Source: Chloroflexota bacterium (GTDB lineage: Bacteria; Chloroflexota; Dehalococcoidia; Lucifugimonadales; Australimonadaceae). From it: 64,000 nucleotides of DNA. How positions within the stretch are numbered: position 1 is the first letter of the stretch; each line of letters begins with the position of its first letter. Positions 19,535-28,429 of the stretch are shown here, piece by piece. The stretch is from positions 72,014 to 136,013 of the forward strand of contig VXQP01000081.1 of NCBI GenBank assembly GCA_009838965.1, given 5' to 3'. The notes beneath the pieces are model-generated. The model had not been told where the DNA came from. It worked only from the letters and a program-made list of their open reading frames with translations, and did not search any database. Made by a program: the position numbers and the translations under genes.

Positions 19535-22500
19535 GTGCGAGGGTTCCTGCGGAGAGGCCTGGGTATTGCGCTGGCCGCTCTTGTGCTGACAGCGCTGGTG
19601 GCCTGTTCGGGTGATTCCGGGCCTGCACCCACAGAGACTGCCGCGCCGACCACTGCCCCTGCCGTGGGGACTATTGCCACGCCTCTGCCTGACGCTGCGC
19701 AGACGACAGAGCCTGCGCCTTCGGCCGTGCCCGCTGCTACACCGATAGCTGCACTTCCTGACATCGACACGGAAAAGGTGTTCAGCGGCTACTTCGACAT
19801 CGCGAGCGACAGCGGGCCCGGCTCGGAGGTCATCGGCAGGATCAACCTGGAGCGCAACCGAAACGTTGCGAATTCGCCGATACCCGGCGACTACGAGTTC
19901 GTCATCATCGAGGACGACAGTGGCGGCATGTTCGATCTCCGCGCCGAGCGGGACGGCGACGGGCGGCTGTTCGGCGTGTTCAGCATCGCGGAAGGGAAGA
20001 CGGCGGGGACTGGCGACTACTCGCTGCGGATCGAGCTGCGGCAAAGCGCTACCGTGCTGGCGCGCTTCACCGCGCCGGTGACCGTCGCGCGGCAGACCCA
20101 GTGGGATACTTACTACGACCGGGCGGTGGAGTTCGTCGGGAACCAGGGCCGTCTGACCGGTAGGCAGAGCTACAGAGACTCCGAGGTGGCTGCGCTGATC
20201 GCGGAGATCGAGGCGAATGACGGCGCGTTCGAAGGGATGCGGTTCTACGGCGCTACCACCCTCACAGAGTGGGAGGCCATCGGGACGAACAAGCTCGGCA
20301 GGGATCTGCAGGACGCCGCCAACCGCATCGGCGGGCTGGGGCGGGCGTACTCGGAGAGCCGGAAATATGGGCCGTCGGGGCAGGATGCGGACAGGGAACG
20401 GTTGCGGAATGCCATCTATCTCGCGCTCATCGCCTACGTCGACCACTTCCCGCTGGACGACTTCGCCAACTCCGGGGTGGTCCCCTACGGCGACCGCACG
20501 CACCAATGGCTCTACTCAGACCCCATCAGTGGAGCCGCCGTGCTTATATATCGTGATTTGCTCGCTGACCTGCACGATGGCGTCCAACCGGCACGCGACG
20601 CGAAGGAGCGGCTGTTCCGGCTGCTCCAGCACGTCAACTTCGACTTGCCCGACGGCTGGCGTATGCCAACCGACGTGCGCTACTACCTGCCGGACCAACT
20701 GGCGGAGTCGAGCGGCGCGTGGGCGGACGCCAATCGCCATCACCGCATGCGCAGTTGGGCGGCGATGCCGGTGCTCTGGTACGACTACAACCGTCCGCTG
20801 ACGGAGTTGCCGTGGTGGTATGGCGACTACGAGCCGTTCGCGTCGGAGGACACGAGCATCCTGCCGAAGTGGGAGCCGAGTGGCAGTTTCGCCGACCTCC
20901 GAGTCTGGTTGGAGACCAACGCGCGATACGCCGCGCGGTATGGGCAGTCCGGCATATCGCCGGACGGCAGCATCTCCCATCACGTAGGCAGGCGCCAGGA
21001 CTTAGCATTCGGGGCCTACGGCTTCCCGTGGATGACGGGGACCACTTTCGAGGCGGCGAGTCTTCTGGCGGGGACGCCGTGGCAGGTGAGCGACACTGCG
21101 TATAACCAGGCCGCCGACTTCCTCCTGTTCGCCTACCCCCGGCTCATCTACAAGGACGCCATCGACTTCCAGGTGATCGGGCGGGGTCACTACCAGCAGA
21201 GCGCAGCGACGTACGGCTCCGGCAACCTCGCCGGCGGCATCGAGACGCTGTTCGATGCGCGGGGCGTCGGGACTGCCATCGCTCGCGAGCGGGAACTGTC
21301 CGCGCTCCGCGCATCGATGGTCAATGGCACGCATGAGCAGAGCGGCACCACTGCCTTCTGGGTGAACGACTACCTCGTGCACCGGCGCGGCGGCGCGGGC
21401 GAGACCCCGTACTTCACGTCGGTCAAGATGCAGTCTGCCCGGACGCGTGGGGCCGAGAGCTTCAGTAGCAACCAGGGGTTCCACAACGGCAGCGGCGTCC
21501 TGCTGGTGAAGGTGGACGGCGACGAGTACAACGACAGCCGTCAGAGTTGGGACTGGCACGCGCTGCCGGGCGTGACCGAGGAGATGCGCACCGATCCGCT
21601 CCCGAGACAGTCGGACGCCAACGAGTTCAACCCGAACCATTTCGCCGGAGTGGCATCGAACGGCCATTACGGGCTTGCCGCGTTCCGTTATGCCAGCGAC
21701 AACAGGTACACATCGGCGTCGGCGAACAAGGGCTGCTTCTTCACCGAGGGGTACGTCCTGGCGCTGGGCAACAGCGTCAAACGGGAGCGCAACACCAACC
21801 GCGATCACAGGGGGTCTATCGTCACCACGCTCGATCAGGCGGCGTGGGATACGGACATCACCTACCGGCTGAACGGTGCAGGAAGGGACTCCGTGATCCG
21901 CAAGGGCAGGGACATCGACGAATCGTTGTCGATCACCGGCAACAGCTGGTTCCACCAGGACCGCATCGGCTACGTCATCCTGCCTGCAGGAAAGATCGAC
22001 GTTCTGCTTAGGGGCGGCGAGAGCGTGCTCGATAGCAACCCTGAGGACTCCGGCCCCGACGTCTTCCATCTGGCGATAGACCATGGCATCAGGCCCGATG
22101 GCGAGGGCGCTGCGAGTCAGTACGTCTACTTGCTCGTTCCCAACGTGAGCGCCGCAGATATGCCCGCCGTCGTGAACCGCATCGAGCAGCAGTTCGAGAT
22201 AGTCAATACGTCTGCCGTACAGGGGCATCGGTACGCCGATGGCGCTGGGATGCTGATGCAACTGGCGTTCTACGAAGCGGGTGAGGTCACGGTAGGCGGC
22301 ATGGCGGTTGCGGTCGACAAACCCGCGCTGGTGCAGTTGCAGCAGACGGGCGATGGCTGGAACGTCGCCGTACAGGACCCGATGCACCATGCGGACGAAG
22401 CCGCCATAGCCGCATCGGAGCAGTTCCAGCACATCCTCCTTTCGGGCCCCAACCGGATAACGGTCGAAGTGAGCCTGCCGCTCCGCGCGGGGACGTATAG

Positions 22501-22681
22501 GTACGAGACGCAGGGGCCGGACGTACGCTTCGTGGACGGACAGACTGCGAGCGTCGTCAGCAATGGCGGCACCAGCACGCTTACCTTCGAGCTGCCGGAC
22601 AGCTTGGACGCTGCAGCGTACGGCTACAAGGAAGAGCTCTACGCGGGCATGCCTGCCGTGGTGGACGTGCCGTCAGCGTGA
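19535..22681 (+). CDS. secreted lipoprotein, polysaccharide lyase family 8-like (hyaluronate/chondroitin/xanthan lyase fold)
   Basis: Lipobox LTALVAC; PL8-like signatures ISPDGSISHHVGRRQDLAFGAYGFPW, DWHALPGVT, FFTEGYVLALGNSVKRE, TTLDQAAW. Confidence 0.7.
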   Translation: MRGFLRRGLGIALAALVLTALVACSGDSGPAPTETAAPTTAPAVGTIATPLPDAAQTTEPAPSAVPAATPIAALPDIDTEKVFSGYFDIASDSGPGSEVIGRINLERNRNVANSPIPGDYEFVIIEDDSGGMFDLRAERDGDGRLFGVFSIAEGKTAGTGDYSLRIELRQSATVLARFTAPVTVARQTQWDTYYDRAVEFVGNQGRLTGRQSYRDSEVAALIAEIEANDGAFEGMRFYGATTLTEWEAIGTNKLGRDLQDAANRIGGLGRAYSESRKYGPSGQDADRERLRNAIYLALIAYVDHFPLDDFANSGVVPYGDRTHQWLYSDPISGAAVLIYRDLLADLHDGVQPARDAKERLFRLLQHVNFDLPDGWRMPTDVRYYLPDQLAESSGAWADANRHHRMRSWAAMPVLWYDYNRPLTELPWWYGDYEPFASEDTSILPKWEPSGSFADLRVWLETNARYAARYGQSGISPDGSISHHVGRRQDLAFGAYGFPWMTGTTFEAASLLAGTPWQVSDTAYNQAADFLLFAYPRLIYKDAIDFQVIGRGHYQQSAATYGSGNLAGGIETLFDARGVGTAIARERELSALRASMVNGTHEQSGTTAFWVNDYLVHRRGGAGETPYFTSVKMQSARTRGAESFSSNQGFHNGSGVLLVKVDGDEYNDSRQSWDWHALPGVTEEMRTDPLPRQSDANEFNPNHFAGVASNGHYGLAAFRYASDNRYTSASANKGCFFTEGYVLALGNSVKRERNTNRDHRGSIVTTLDQAAWDTDITYRLNGAGRDSVIRKGRDIDESLSITGNSWFHQDRIGYVILPAGKIDVLLRGGESVLDSNPEDSGPDVFHLAIDHGIRPDGEGAASQYVYLLVPNVSAADMPAVVNRIEQQFEIVNTSAVQGHRYADGAGMLMQLAFYEAGEVTVGGMAVAVDKPALVQLQQTGDGWNVAVQDPMHHADEAAIAASEQFQHILLSGPNRITVEVSLPLRAGTYRYETQGPDVRFVDGQTASVVSNGGTSTLTFELPDSLDAAAYGYKEELYAGMPAVVDVPSA

Positions 22682-22690
22682 GTACCACCC

Positions 22691-23149
22691 CTAGGCCCGG
22701 CGAAGCGTGACGACGGGGATCTGTCGATCAGTGGCGGCGTAGTAGATGCCGAAGCGTGGATTGGCCGCGACTACTCTGTCGTAGAGCGCGGTGCGTTCCT
22801 CTCCCTGGGTGATGCGGGCCTCGGCGGTGAAACGCTCGCCACTGGCCTCGACCGAAACGCTCGGGTCGGCTGCGATGTTCAGGTACCACGCGGGATGGCG
22901 GTCCCGGCCGTAGTTCGAAGCGACGATGATGAGGTCGCCGGACTCCTCGAACCGGAAGTACAGCAGAGGCGACGAGCGCGGCTTGCCGCTCTTGCGTCCC
23001 TTGGTCACGAGGATGAGGACCCCTGTACCCTCCAGGCGGCCCAGCAGACGGCCGTTCGAGAGGCGGAACAGGAGCCGGTGCACCGGCACAAAGAACCAGG
23101 CTATGAGGAGGCGTTTCCAGGTCGGCATTACTGGCTCCTTACGGGCCAC
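22691..23149 (-). CDS. Ddn-type (nitroreductase/deazaflavin-dependent) oxidoreductase
   Basis: VLILVTKGRKSGKPRSSPLLYF ... IIVASNYGRDRHPAWYLNIAADPSVSVE; alternative start ATG at 23128. Confidence 0.85.
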   Translation of the reverse strand: MARKEPVMPTWKRLLIAWFFVPVHRLLFRLSNGRLLGRLEGTGVLILVTKGRKSGKPRSSPLLYFRFEESGDLIIVASNYGRDRHPAWYLNIAADPSVSVEASGERFTAEARITQGEERTALYDRVVAANPRFGIYYAATDRQIPVVTLRRA

Positions 23150-23160
23150 GATTGTACGCG

Positions 23161-23188
23161 GGAGCGGAGCAGGCTAACCTGTCGCTCC
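23161..23188. promoter_or_regulatory. nested inverted repeat in divergent intergenic region
   Basis: GGAGCG-gag-CAGG-ctaa-CCTG-t-CGCTCC between the Ddn-like and LLM genes. Confidence 0.4.
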
Positions 23189-23222
23189 GGTTATTGCAGG
23201 ATGGACAGCGGTCAGGAGGCAC

Positions 23223-24089
23223 ATGCAGCTGGGCGTCGTTTTCCCACAGAACGAGATAGGTGAAGACCCGGGCGCGGTGCGCGCGTTCGCCGAGGCGGCC
23301 GAGGACCTGGGCTACGAGCACCTCATCTTCTACGACCACGTGCTCGGTGCGGACACCGACCGCAGGCCGGACTGGCAGGGCCCGTACTCGCACCGGGACA
23401 CCTTCCACGAACCGATGGTCACCTTCGGCTACCTCGCCGCGCTGACCAGCCGCATCGAGCTCGTTACCGCCGTCATCATCCTGCCGCAACGGCAGACGGC
23501 ACTCCTCGCCAAGCAGGCCGCGCAGGTCGACGTGCTCAGCGGCGGACGGCTCCGGCTGGGGGTCGGCATCGGCTGGAACGACGTCGAGTACGAGGCGCTG
23601 AACGAGAACTTCCACGATCGGGGCAAGCGCTCCGAGGAGCAGGTGGAGCTGCTGCGGGCGCTCTGGACGAACGAGATCGTCGACTTCCAGGGCCGCTGGC
23701 ACAGCATCCCCGGCGCGGGCATCAAACCGTTGCCGGTGCAACGCCCCATCCCCATCTGGTTCGGCGGCGGACGCTCGGACGGCGTGCTGCGCCGTATCGC
23801 CCGCATGGGCGACGGCTGGTTCCCGCAGTTGCAGGCGGACGAGCAGGGCAGGGAGCGGATGGCAGCGTTCCGCAACTTCGTCGCTGAGGCGGGACGCTCC
23901 CAGGACGACGTGGGCGTCGACGCGCGTGTTGCGCTGTCGCGCGGCGGCATCGACGGCGCTCTGCGTGACTGTGAGACATGGACCGGATGGGGCGCGACGC
24001 ACGTCTCATTCAACACGCTGCGCGCGGGACTCGGTTCAGCGGACGAGCACATCGACGCCCTGCGCCGCTTCAAGGAAGCGGCGGGGTAG
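23223..24089 (+). CDS. LLM class (F420-dependent) oxidoreductase
   Basis: LGVVFPQNEIGEDPGAVRAFAEAAEDLGYEHLIFYDHVLG; SGGRLRLGVGIGWNDVEYEALNENFHDRGKRSEEQVELLRALW. Confidence 0.95.
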   Translation: MQLGVVFPQNEIGEDPGAVRAFAEAAEDLGYEHLIFYDHVLGADTDRRPDWQGPYSHRDTFHEPMVTFGYLAALTSRIELVTAVIILPQRQTALLAKQAAQVDVLSGGRLRLGVGIGWNDVEYEALNENFHDRGKRSEEQVELLRALWTNEIVDFQGRWHSIPGAGIKPLPVQRPIPIWFGGGRSDGVLRRIARMGDGWFPQLQADEQGRERMAAFRNFVAEAGRSQDDVGVDARVALSRGGIDGALRDCETWTGWGATHVSFNTLRAGLGSADEHIDALRRFKEAAG

Positions 24090-24107
24090 GGTGGCAAAGG
24101 AGAAAAG

Positions 24108-24656
24108 ATGAACATCGCATTGATCATCCTGGACATGGCGAAGGGTTACGGCTGGGTGCCCGGCTCGTACGGCTACGAGATGGTGGCGAACGTGCGGAGG
24201 CTGAAGGATGCCGCGTACGCCGCCGAGGTGCCGGTCATCCACGTCAACTCGATGCGGCGCGAAAGCGACCAGGTCGGCGACTGGTCCCGCATCATGATGA
24301 AGGAGGGTACCGACGCGCTCGATGTCATCCCGGAATTGCAGCCGGTCGACAAGGATACCCTCGTCTACAAGCGCTACCTGAGCGGCTTCTCCCACAACGA
24401 TCTGGACTACGTCCTGCGTACGATGCACCGGGACACGGTCATCATCGCCGGAGCGTCGACCGACAACACGGTGCTCTGGACCTCCGCCGACGCGTTCCAG
24501 CTGCGCTACAAGGTCGTGGTGGTGGAGGACTGCACGATGGTGCACAGGGAGAGCGAGCCGCCGGAGGTGAAGGAATACGCGCTCCGCATCGTCCGCAACG
24601 TCCTTCACAGCGAGGTGCTGCCGCTGGACGAGGTCGTCGCTCGGTATCTGAGCTGA
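24108..24656 (+). CDS. isochorismatase-fold (cysteine hydrolase superfamily) protein lacking the Cys nucleophile
   Basis: ALIILDMAKGYG (Asp), LVYKRYLSGF (Lys), GASTDNTVLWTSADAF where Cys is expected (Thr present). Confidence 0.85.
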   Translation: MNIALIILDMAKGYGWVPGSYGYEMVANVRRLKDAAYAAEVPVIHVNSMRRESDQVGDWSRIMMKEGTDALDVIPELQPVDKDTLVYKRYLSGFSHNDLDYVLRTMHRDTVIIAGASTDNTVLWTSADAFQLRYKVVVVEDCTMVHRESEPPEVKEYALRIVRNVLHSEVLPLDEVVARYLS

Positions 24657-24661
24657 CCGGT

Positions 24662-25321
24662 ATGGAGTGGGGCTACGTGGGGCTGACCGGCCCGGCGCAC
24701 TGGGGCACGCTCGCTCCGGAGTACGCGCCCTGCGCCGAGGGCTTGCAGCAGTCGCCGGTGGACATCACCGGCTACGAGCACGCCGATGCCCCGATGCTGT
24801 CGTTCTCGTACGATGGCGGAGTTAGCGGCGTCGAACTCGTGCGGGGCTCGGCTGTCGTGGAGTTCGCGCCGGGGAGCAGCCTCATGCTCGGAGAACGTCG
24901 CTATGAGCTGCTGTCGGCCCATGCCCATGCGCCTGCCGAGCACACGGTGGACGGCGAGCGGTTCGCGGCCGAGTTGCACGTGGTGCACGAGGACGCCTCC
25001 GGTGACGTGCTCGTGGTCGGCGTCCTCTACCGGATCGGCCCTTCTGACCCTGTCATGCAGGAGATGCTCGAGGAAGCCGTGGGAGAGACGGCGGGCTTCC
25101 TTTCCGGAGCGGCTTTCAGGCCGCGCTCCAGCGCGTTCTTCAACTACACCGGCTCGAAGACGACTCCTCCGTGCCCGGAACCCGTGGAGTGGGTGGTGAT
25201 GCGCGACGCGGCAACGGTGTCGCAGGCGCAGGTGGAGGTGCTCCAGTCGTTGAGCGGCGGGCCGAACAACAGGCCGTTGCAGCCGCTGCGAGGCCGGAGG
25301 ATCGTGCTGGTTGGGGGGTAA
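24662..25321 (+). CDS. alpha-type carbonic anhydrase
   Basis: EWGYVGLTGPAHWGTL...LQQSPVDI; zinc-His region AHAHAPAEHTVDGERFAAELHVVHED; FNYTGSKTTPPCPEPVEWVV. Confidence 0.93.
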   Translation: MEWGYVGLTGPAHWGTLAPEYAPCAEGLQQSPVDITGYEHADAPMLSFSYDGGVSGVELVRGSAVVEFAPGSSLMLGERRYELLSAHAHAPAEHTVDGERFAAELHVVHEDASGDVLVVGVLYRIGPSDPVMQEMLEEAVGETAGFLSGAAFRPRSSAFFNYTGSKTTPPCPEPVEWVVMRDAATVSQAQVEVLQSLSGGPNNRPLQPLRGRRIVLVGG

Positions 25322-25328
25322 GCCCTGG

Positions 25329-25871
25329 CTAGTTCAACTGCGGGACGGTGCCGCCGCCGATGATGCCCGGCAGGATGCCCGTCCAGAGCGGGATGTCCAG
25401 CACCAGCCGGAAGATGATGTACAGCGGCAGGCCCGCCGCCACCATGACCCCCACGGCGTAGACGGGGATGAGGCGCGATTCGATGGTGAGGAAAAGCACC
25501 ATGAAGACCGGGATCGCGATATAGAACCCGAAGACGAACGTCATCGCGAAGTAGAGCACGAGCCAGCCGTAGACGATGCCGACGCGCCGCCACGAGCCGG
25601 CCTCCATGCCGCCCGGGCTGGCGCCCGCGTCGTCCTCGGCGGCCTGCGGGGCGTCGTCCTCCGAGACGCCGAACGCCCCCGTCAGCTTGATCAGGCGCGG
25701 CGTCACCTCCGCCAGCACGAGGAAGACGAGCAGCGTGATGGTCGGGATGCCGATGACGAACGCTGTTAACTGCTGCTTGCCCGCGTAGGCTGTCGCACCC
25801 AGGACGATGCTCAGCGCGACGGTGAGCAGGAAGGTGTAGACGCCCAGATTGAAACCGTTGATGCGCGTCAT
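25329..25871 (-). CDS. tctB: tripartite tricarboxylate transporter TctB family
   Basis: 4 TM small subunit overlapping the tctA start (ATGA). Confidence 0.85.
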   Translation of the reverse strand: MTRINGFNLGVYTFLLTVALSIVLGATAYAGKQQLTAFVIGIPTITLLVFLVLAEVTPRLIKLTGAFGVSEDDAPQAAEDDAGASPGGMEAGSWRRVGIVYGWLVLYFAMTFVFGFYIAIPVFMVLFLTIESRLIPVYAVGVMVAAGLPLYIIFRLVLDIPLWTGILPGIIGGGTVPQLN

Positions 25872-27376
25872 GACTCCCCTGCCTTTGGTGCCGGGGCCTT
25901 CCTCGCGGCCTTATACATGGACCATCCGAGCATGAAGAAGATGGCGAGCAGCAGGACGATGGAGACCGGACGCGTGAAGAATATCGAGTAGCCGCCGCCC
26001 GATATCTGGAGCGACTGCGTGAACTTCTCCTCCGCCAGCTGGCCGAGCACGAACCCGATCACCAGCGTGATGAGCGGAAACCCGGCGCGCCGCATCGAGA
26101 AGCCCACGAGGGCCGCGAACACCGCGAGCGCCACGTCCCAGATGTTGCTGCGAACGGCGTAGACGCCGATGAACGAGAGGATGGCAACGAACGGGGCGAT
26201 GTACTTGACCGGCACGAGGCTGATGCGCGCCAGCCACGCGCCGCCGCCAAGGATGATGATGGTCGTCAGCACCTGTGCCGCGATGACTCCCAGGATGATG
26301 GCCCACACGATGTCCAGCCGGTTCACCAGCAAGTCGCGCCCCGGCTGGATCCCGTGCAGCACGAACGCGCCCATCAGGATGACCATCTCGCCGTTGCCGG
26401 GGATACCGAACGTGAGCGTCGGCAGCAGGATGCCGCCATCCTTCGCGTCGTTGGACGACTCGGAGGCGACGACCCCGCCGGCGTAGCCGGTGCCGAACAG
26501 TTCCGGCGTCTTGGACGCCTGTTTGGCTGTGGAGTAGGAGAGGAAATTCGCCACCGCGCCTCCGGCGCCGGGGATCGCCCCGATGACCGTCCCGATGACG
26601 GAGCCGCGCAGCAGGATCGCCTTGTACTGGAATACCTCCACGGCGCCGCGCATGATCTGCCGGAAGCCGCCGAGGTTGACGCTGGCGTCCCGCGCGATGG
26701 AGCCGCCGCGCGACGTGTAGACGATGAGCTCACTCAGTGCGAAGAAGCCGATGACCAGCGGCACGATCTCGATGCCGTCCCACAGGTACTCGCTGCCGAG
26801 CGTGTAGCGCCGCACGCCGAACACCGGGCTGAACCCGATGAGCGCGATGAGGATGCCGACGCCGCCCGCGGCGAGTCCCTTCATCATGTTCTGCCGCGAG
26901 GCGAACGTCACGGCGATGAGGCCCAGGATGATGAGCCAGAAGAAGTCCGGCGGAGTGAACGCCCGCAGCATGATCTCCGCCAGCGGCAGCAGCGCCGCCA
27001 GCACGACGATGCTGAACAGCGTGCCGAGCGCCGACGCCGTGGCAGCCAGCCCTATGGCGCGTCCGCCCTCGCCTCGCCGCGTCATCGGGAAACCGTCGAA
27101 CGTCGTGCAGACGTTCGCTATCGTTCCCGGCGTGTTGAGCAGGATGGCGGGCACGCCGCCGCCCGTGCTCGCGGTGCCGATGATGCCCGCGAACACGTAC
27201 ATCGCGATGATGGGGTCCCACCCGAACGTGAACGGCAGGATCAGCGTCATGGCGATGACGCTGCCGAGACCGGGAATCACCCCGAACAGGACGCCGAGCG
27301 TCGTGCCCAGGATGATCGCCCCGATCACGGCGGGGTTGCCCATCCCCGCGAGGCCGTCGAGGAACGCCTCGAACAT
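25868..27376 (-). CDS. tctA: tripartite tricarboxylate transporter permease TctA
   Basis: GVLFGVIPGLGSVIAMTLILPFTFGWDPIIAM; GTVIGAIPGAGGAVANFLSYSTAKQASK. Confidence 0.97.
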   Translation of the reverse strand: MFEAFLDGLAGMGNPAVIGAIILGTTLGVLFGVIPGLGSVIAMTLILPFTFGWDPIIAMYVFAGIIGTASTGGGVPAILLNTPGTIANVCTTFDGFPMTRRGEGGRAIGLAATASALGTLFSIVVLAALLPLAEIMLRAFTPPDFFWLIILGLIAVTFASRQNMMKGLAAGGVGILIALIGFSPVFGVRRYTLGSEYLWDGIEIVPLVIGFFALSELIVYTSRGGSIARDASVNLGGFRQIMRGAVEVFQYKAILLRGSVIGTVIGAIPGAGGAVANFLSYSTAKQASKTPELFGTGYAGGVVASESSNDAKDGGILLPTLTFGIPGNGEMVILMGAFVLHGIQPGRDLLVNRLDIVWAIILGVIAAQVLTTIIILGGGAWLARISLVPVKYIAPFVAILSFIGVYAVRSNIWDVALAVFAALVGFSMRRAGFPLITLVIGFVLGQLAEEKFTQSLQISGGGYSIFFTRPVSIVLLLAIFFMLGWSMYKAARKAPAPKAGES

Positions 27377-27397
27377 AGGTCTGTCGGGCCTCCCTCG

Positions 27398-28399
27398 CTA
27401 TTGCGCCTGCGACTTCTGCCTTACCGTGTCGATGTACTCCGAGACGATGCCGTCCATCCCTTCGACGACCTCGGCCGTCTCGTCGGGAGTGAGCCGATCG
27501 ACGCCCATGCCTGCGTTGTTGATCCCCGCGATCACGTCCGCGTCCTGCAGCGCGCTGTCGAACGCGTCCGCCAGTATCTGCAGGATGTCGTCCGGCGTGC
27601 CGGGGGCTGCCGCGACGAGTCCGTTGTTCGCGAACTTGGAGCCGCCGAGTTCGGGGAAGCCAAGCTCGTCCACCGTCGGCGCGTCAGGCACCGGGCCGAA
27701 GCGCTCGCTGGAGTACATCCACAGCACCTTGAAGTCCGGCCCCTGTACCGCAGTCAGCGTCGAGCCCGCGATCGGGCCGAGTGCCAGCTCGCAGTCGCCG
27801 CGCAGCAGTCCGGCCTGCGTCTCCTGTCCGCGGTAGCCCGTAACCGGGTTCCACGCGATGTTCATCACCTCTGTGGTGACGGATGCAACGAGGAACGAGT
27901 GCCCCGCCAGACCGCTCAGGCAGAAGCGGACGTCGGGCATGCCCTGCAGGTCCTGCGGCGTGTTGAAGTCGTTCGCGGCTGCGGTGTACAGGCCGTAGGT
28001 CTGGATGACCGCACGCCCGACCCACGAGAGTTCGCCGAAGTCGACGTCCTCAGGGTCGAGCCGTTCCGCCGTTATCTGGTTCGGCATGTTCATGATGGAG
28101 ATGGCGTGGCCGTCCGGGTCGGAGCGGGCTATCTCTTGGACGGCGCGCCGTCCGCCGCCACCCTCGATGTTGCGCACCACGACGTTCACGCCGAGGTCAT
28201 CGCTCATCTTCTCGGCGATGATGCGGCTCGCGGTGTCGAATCCGCCGCCTGCTCCGAAGCCGACGAACCACTCGACGTCCCGAGTGGGGAAGTCCGGCTC
28301 GTCGTCGCCGCAACTGACGCCGAATGCGGCGATCGCTGCGAGCGCTCCCGCGAGCAGCATGAGCCGCCCGAAACGTCCGATCTTTCCGATACGTGCCAT
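27398..28399 (-). CDS. tctC: tripartite tricarboxylate transporter substrate-binding lipoprotein TctC
   Basis: Lipobox FGVSC; VEWFVGFGAGGGFDTASRIIAEKMSDDLGVNVVVRNIEGGGG. Confidence 0.93.
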   Translation of the reverse strand: MARIGKIGRFGRLMLLAGALAAIAAFGVSCGDDEPDFPTRDVEWFVGFGAGGGFDTASRIIAEKMSDDLGVNVVVRNIEGGGGRRAVQEIARSDPDGHAISIMNMPNQITAERLDPEDVDFGELSWVGRAVIQTYGLYTAAANDFNTPQDLQGMPDVRFCLSGLAGHSFLVASVTTEVMNIAWNPVTGYRGQETQAGLLRGDCELALGPIAGSTLTAVQGPDFKVLWMYSSERFGPVPDAPTVDELGFPELGGSKFANNGLVAAAPGTPDDILQILADAFDSALQDADVIAGINNAGMGVDRLTPDETAEVVEGMDGIVSEYIDTVRQKSQAQ

Positions 28400-28429
28400 G
28401 AGGTTCCTCCCAAGTGTTCTGGTTGTGCG

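Noticed and set aside
18848-20506. 552-aa minus-strand ORF
   Set aside because: Antisense to cupin and PL8-like genes, spans their intergenic gap, no domain.
21002-22432. 476-aa minus-strand ORF
   Set aside because: Shadow of the PL8-like lyase.
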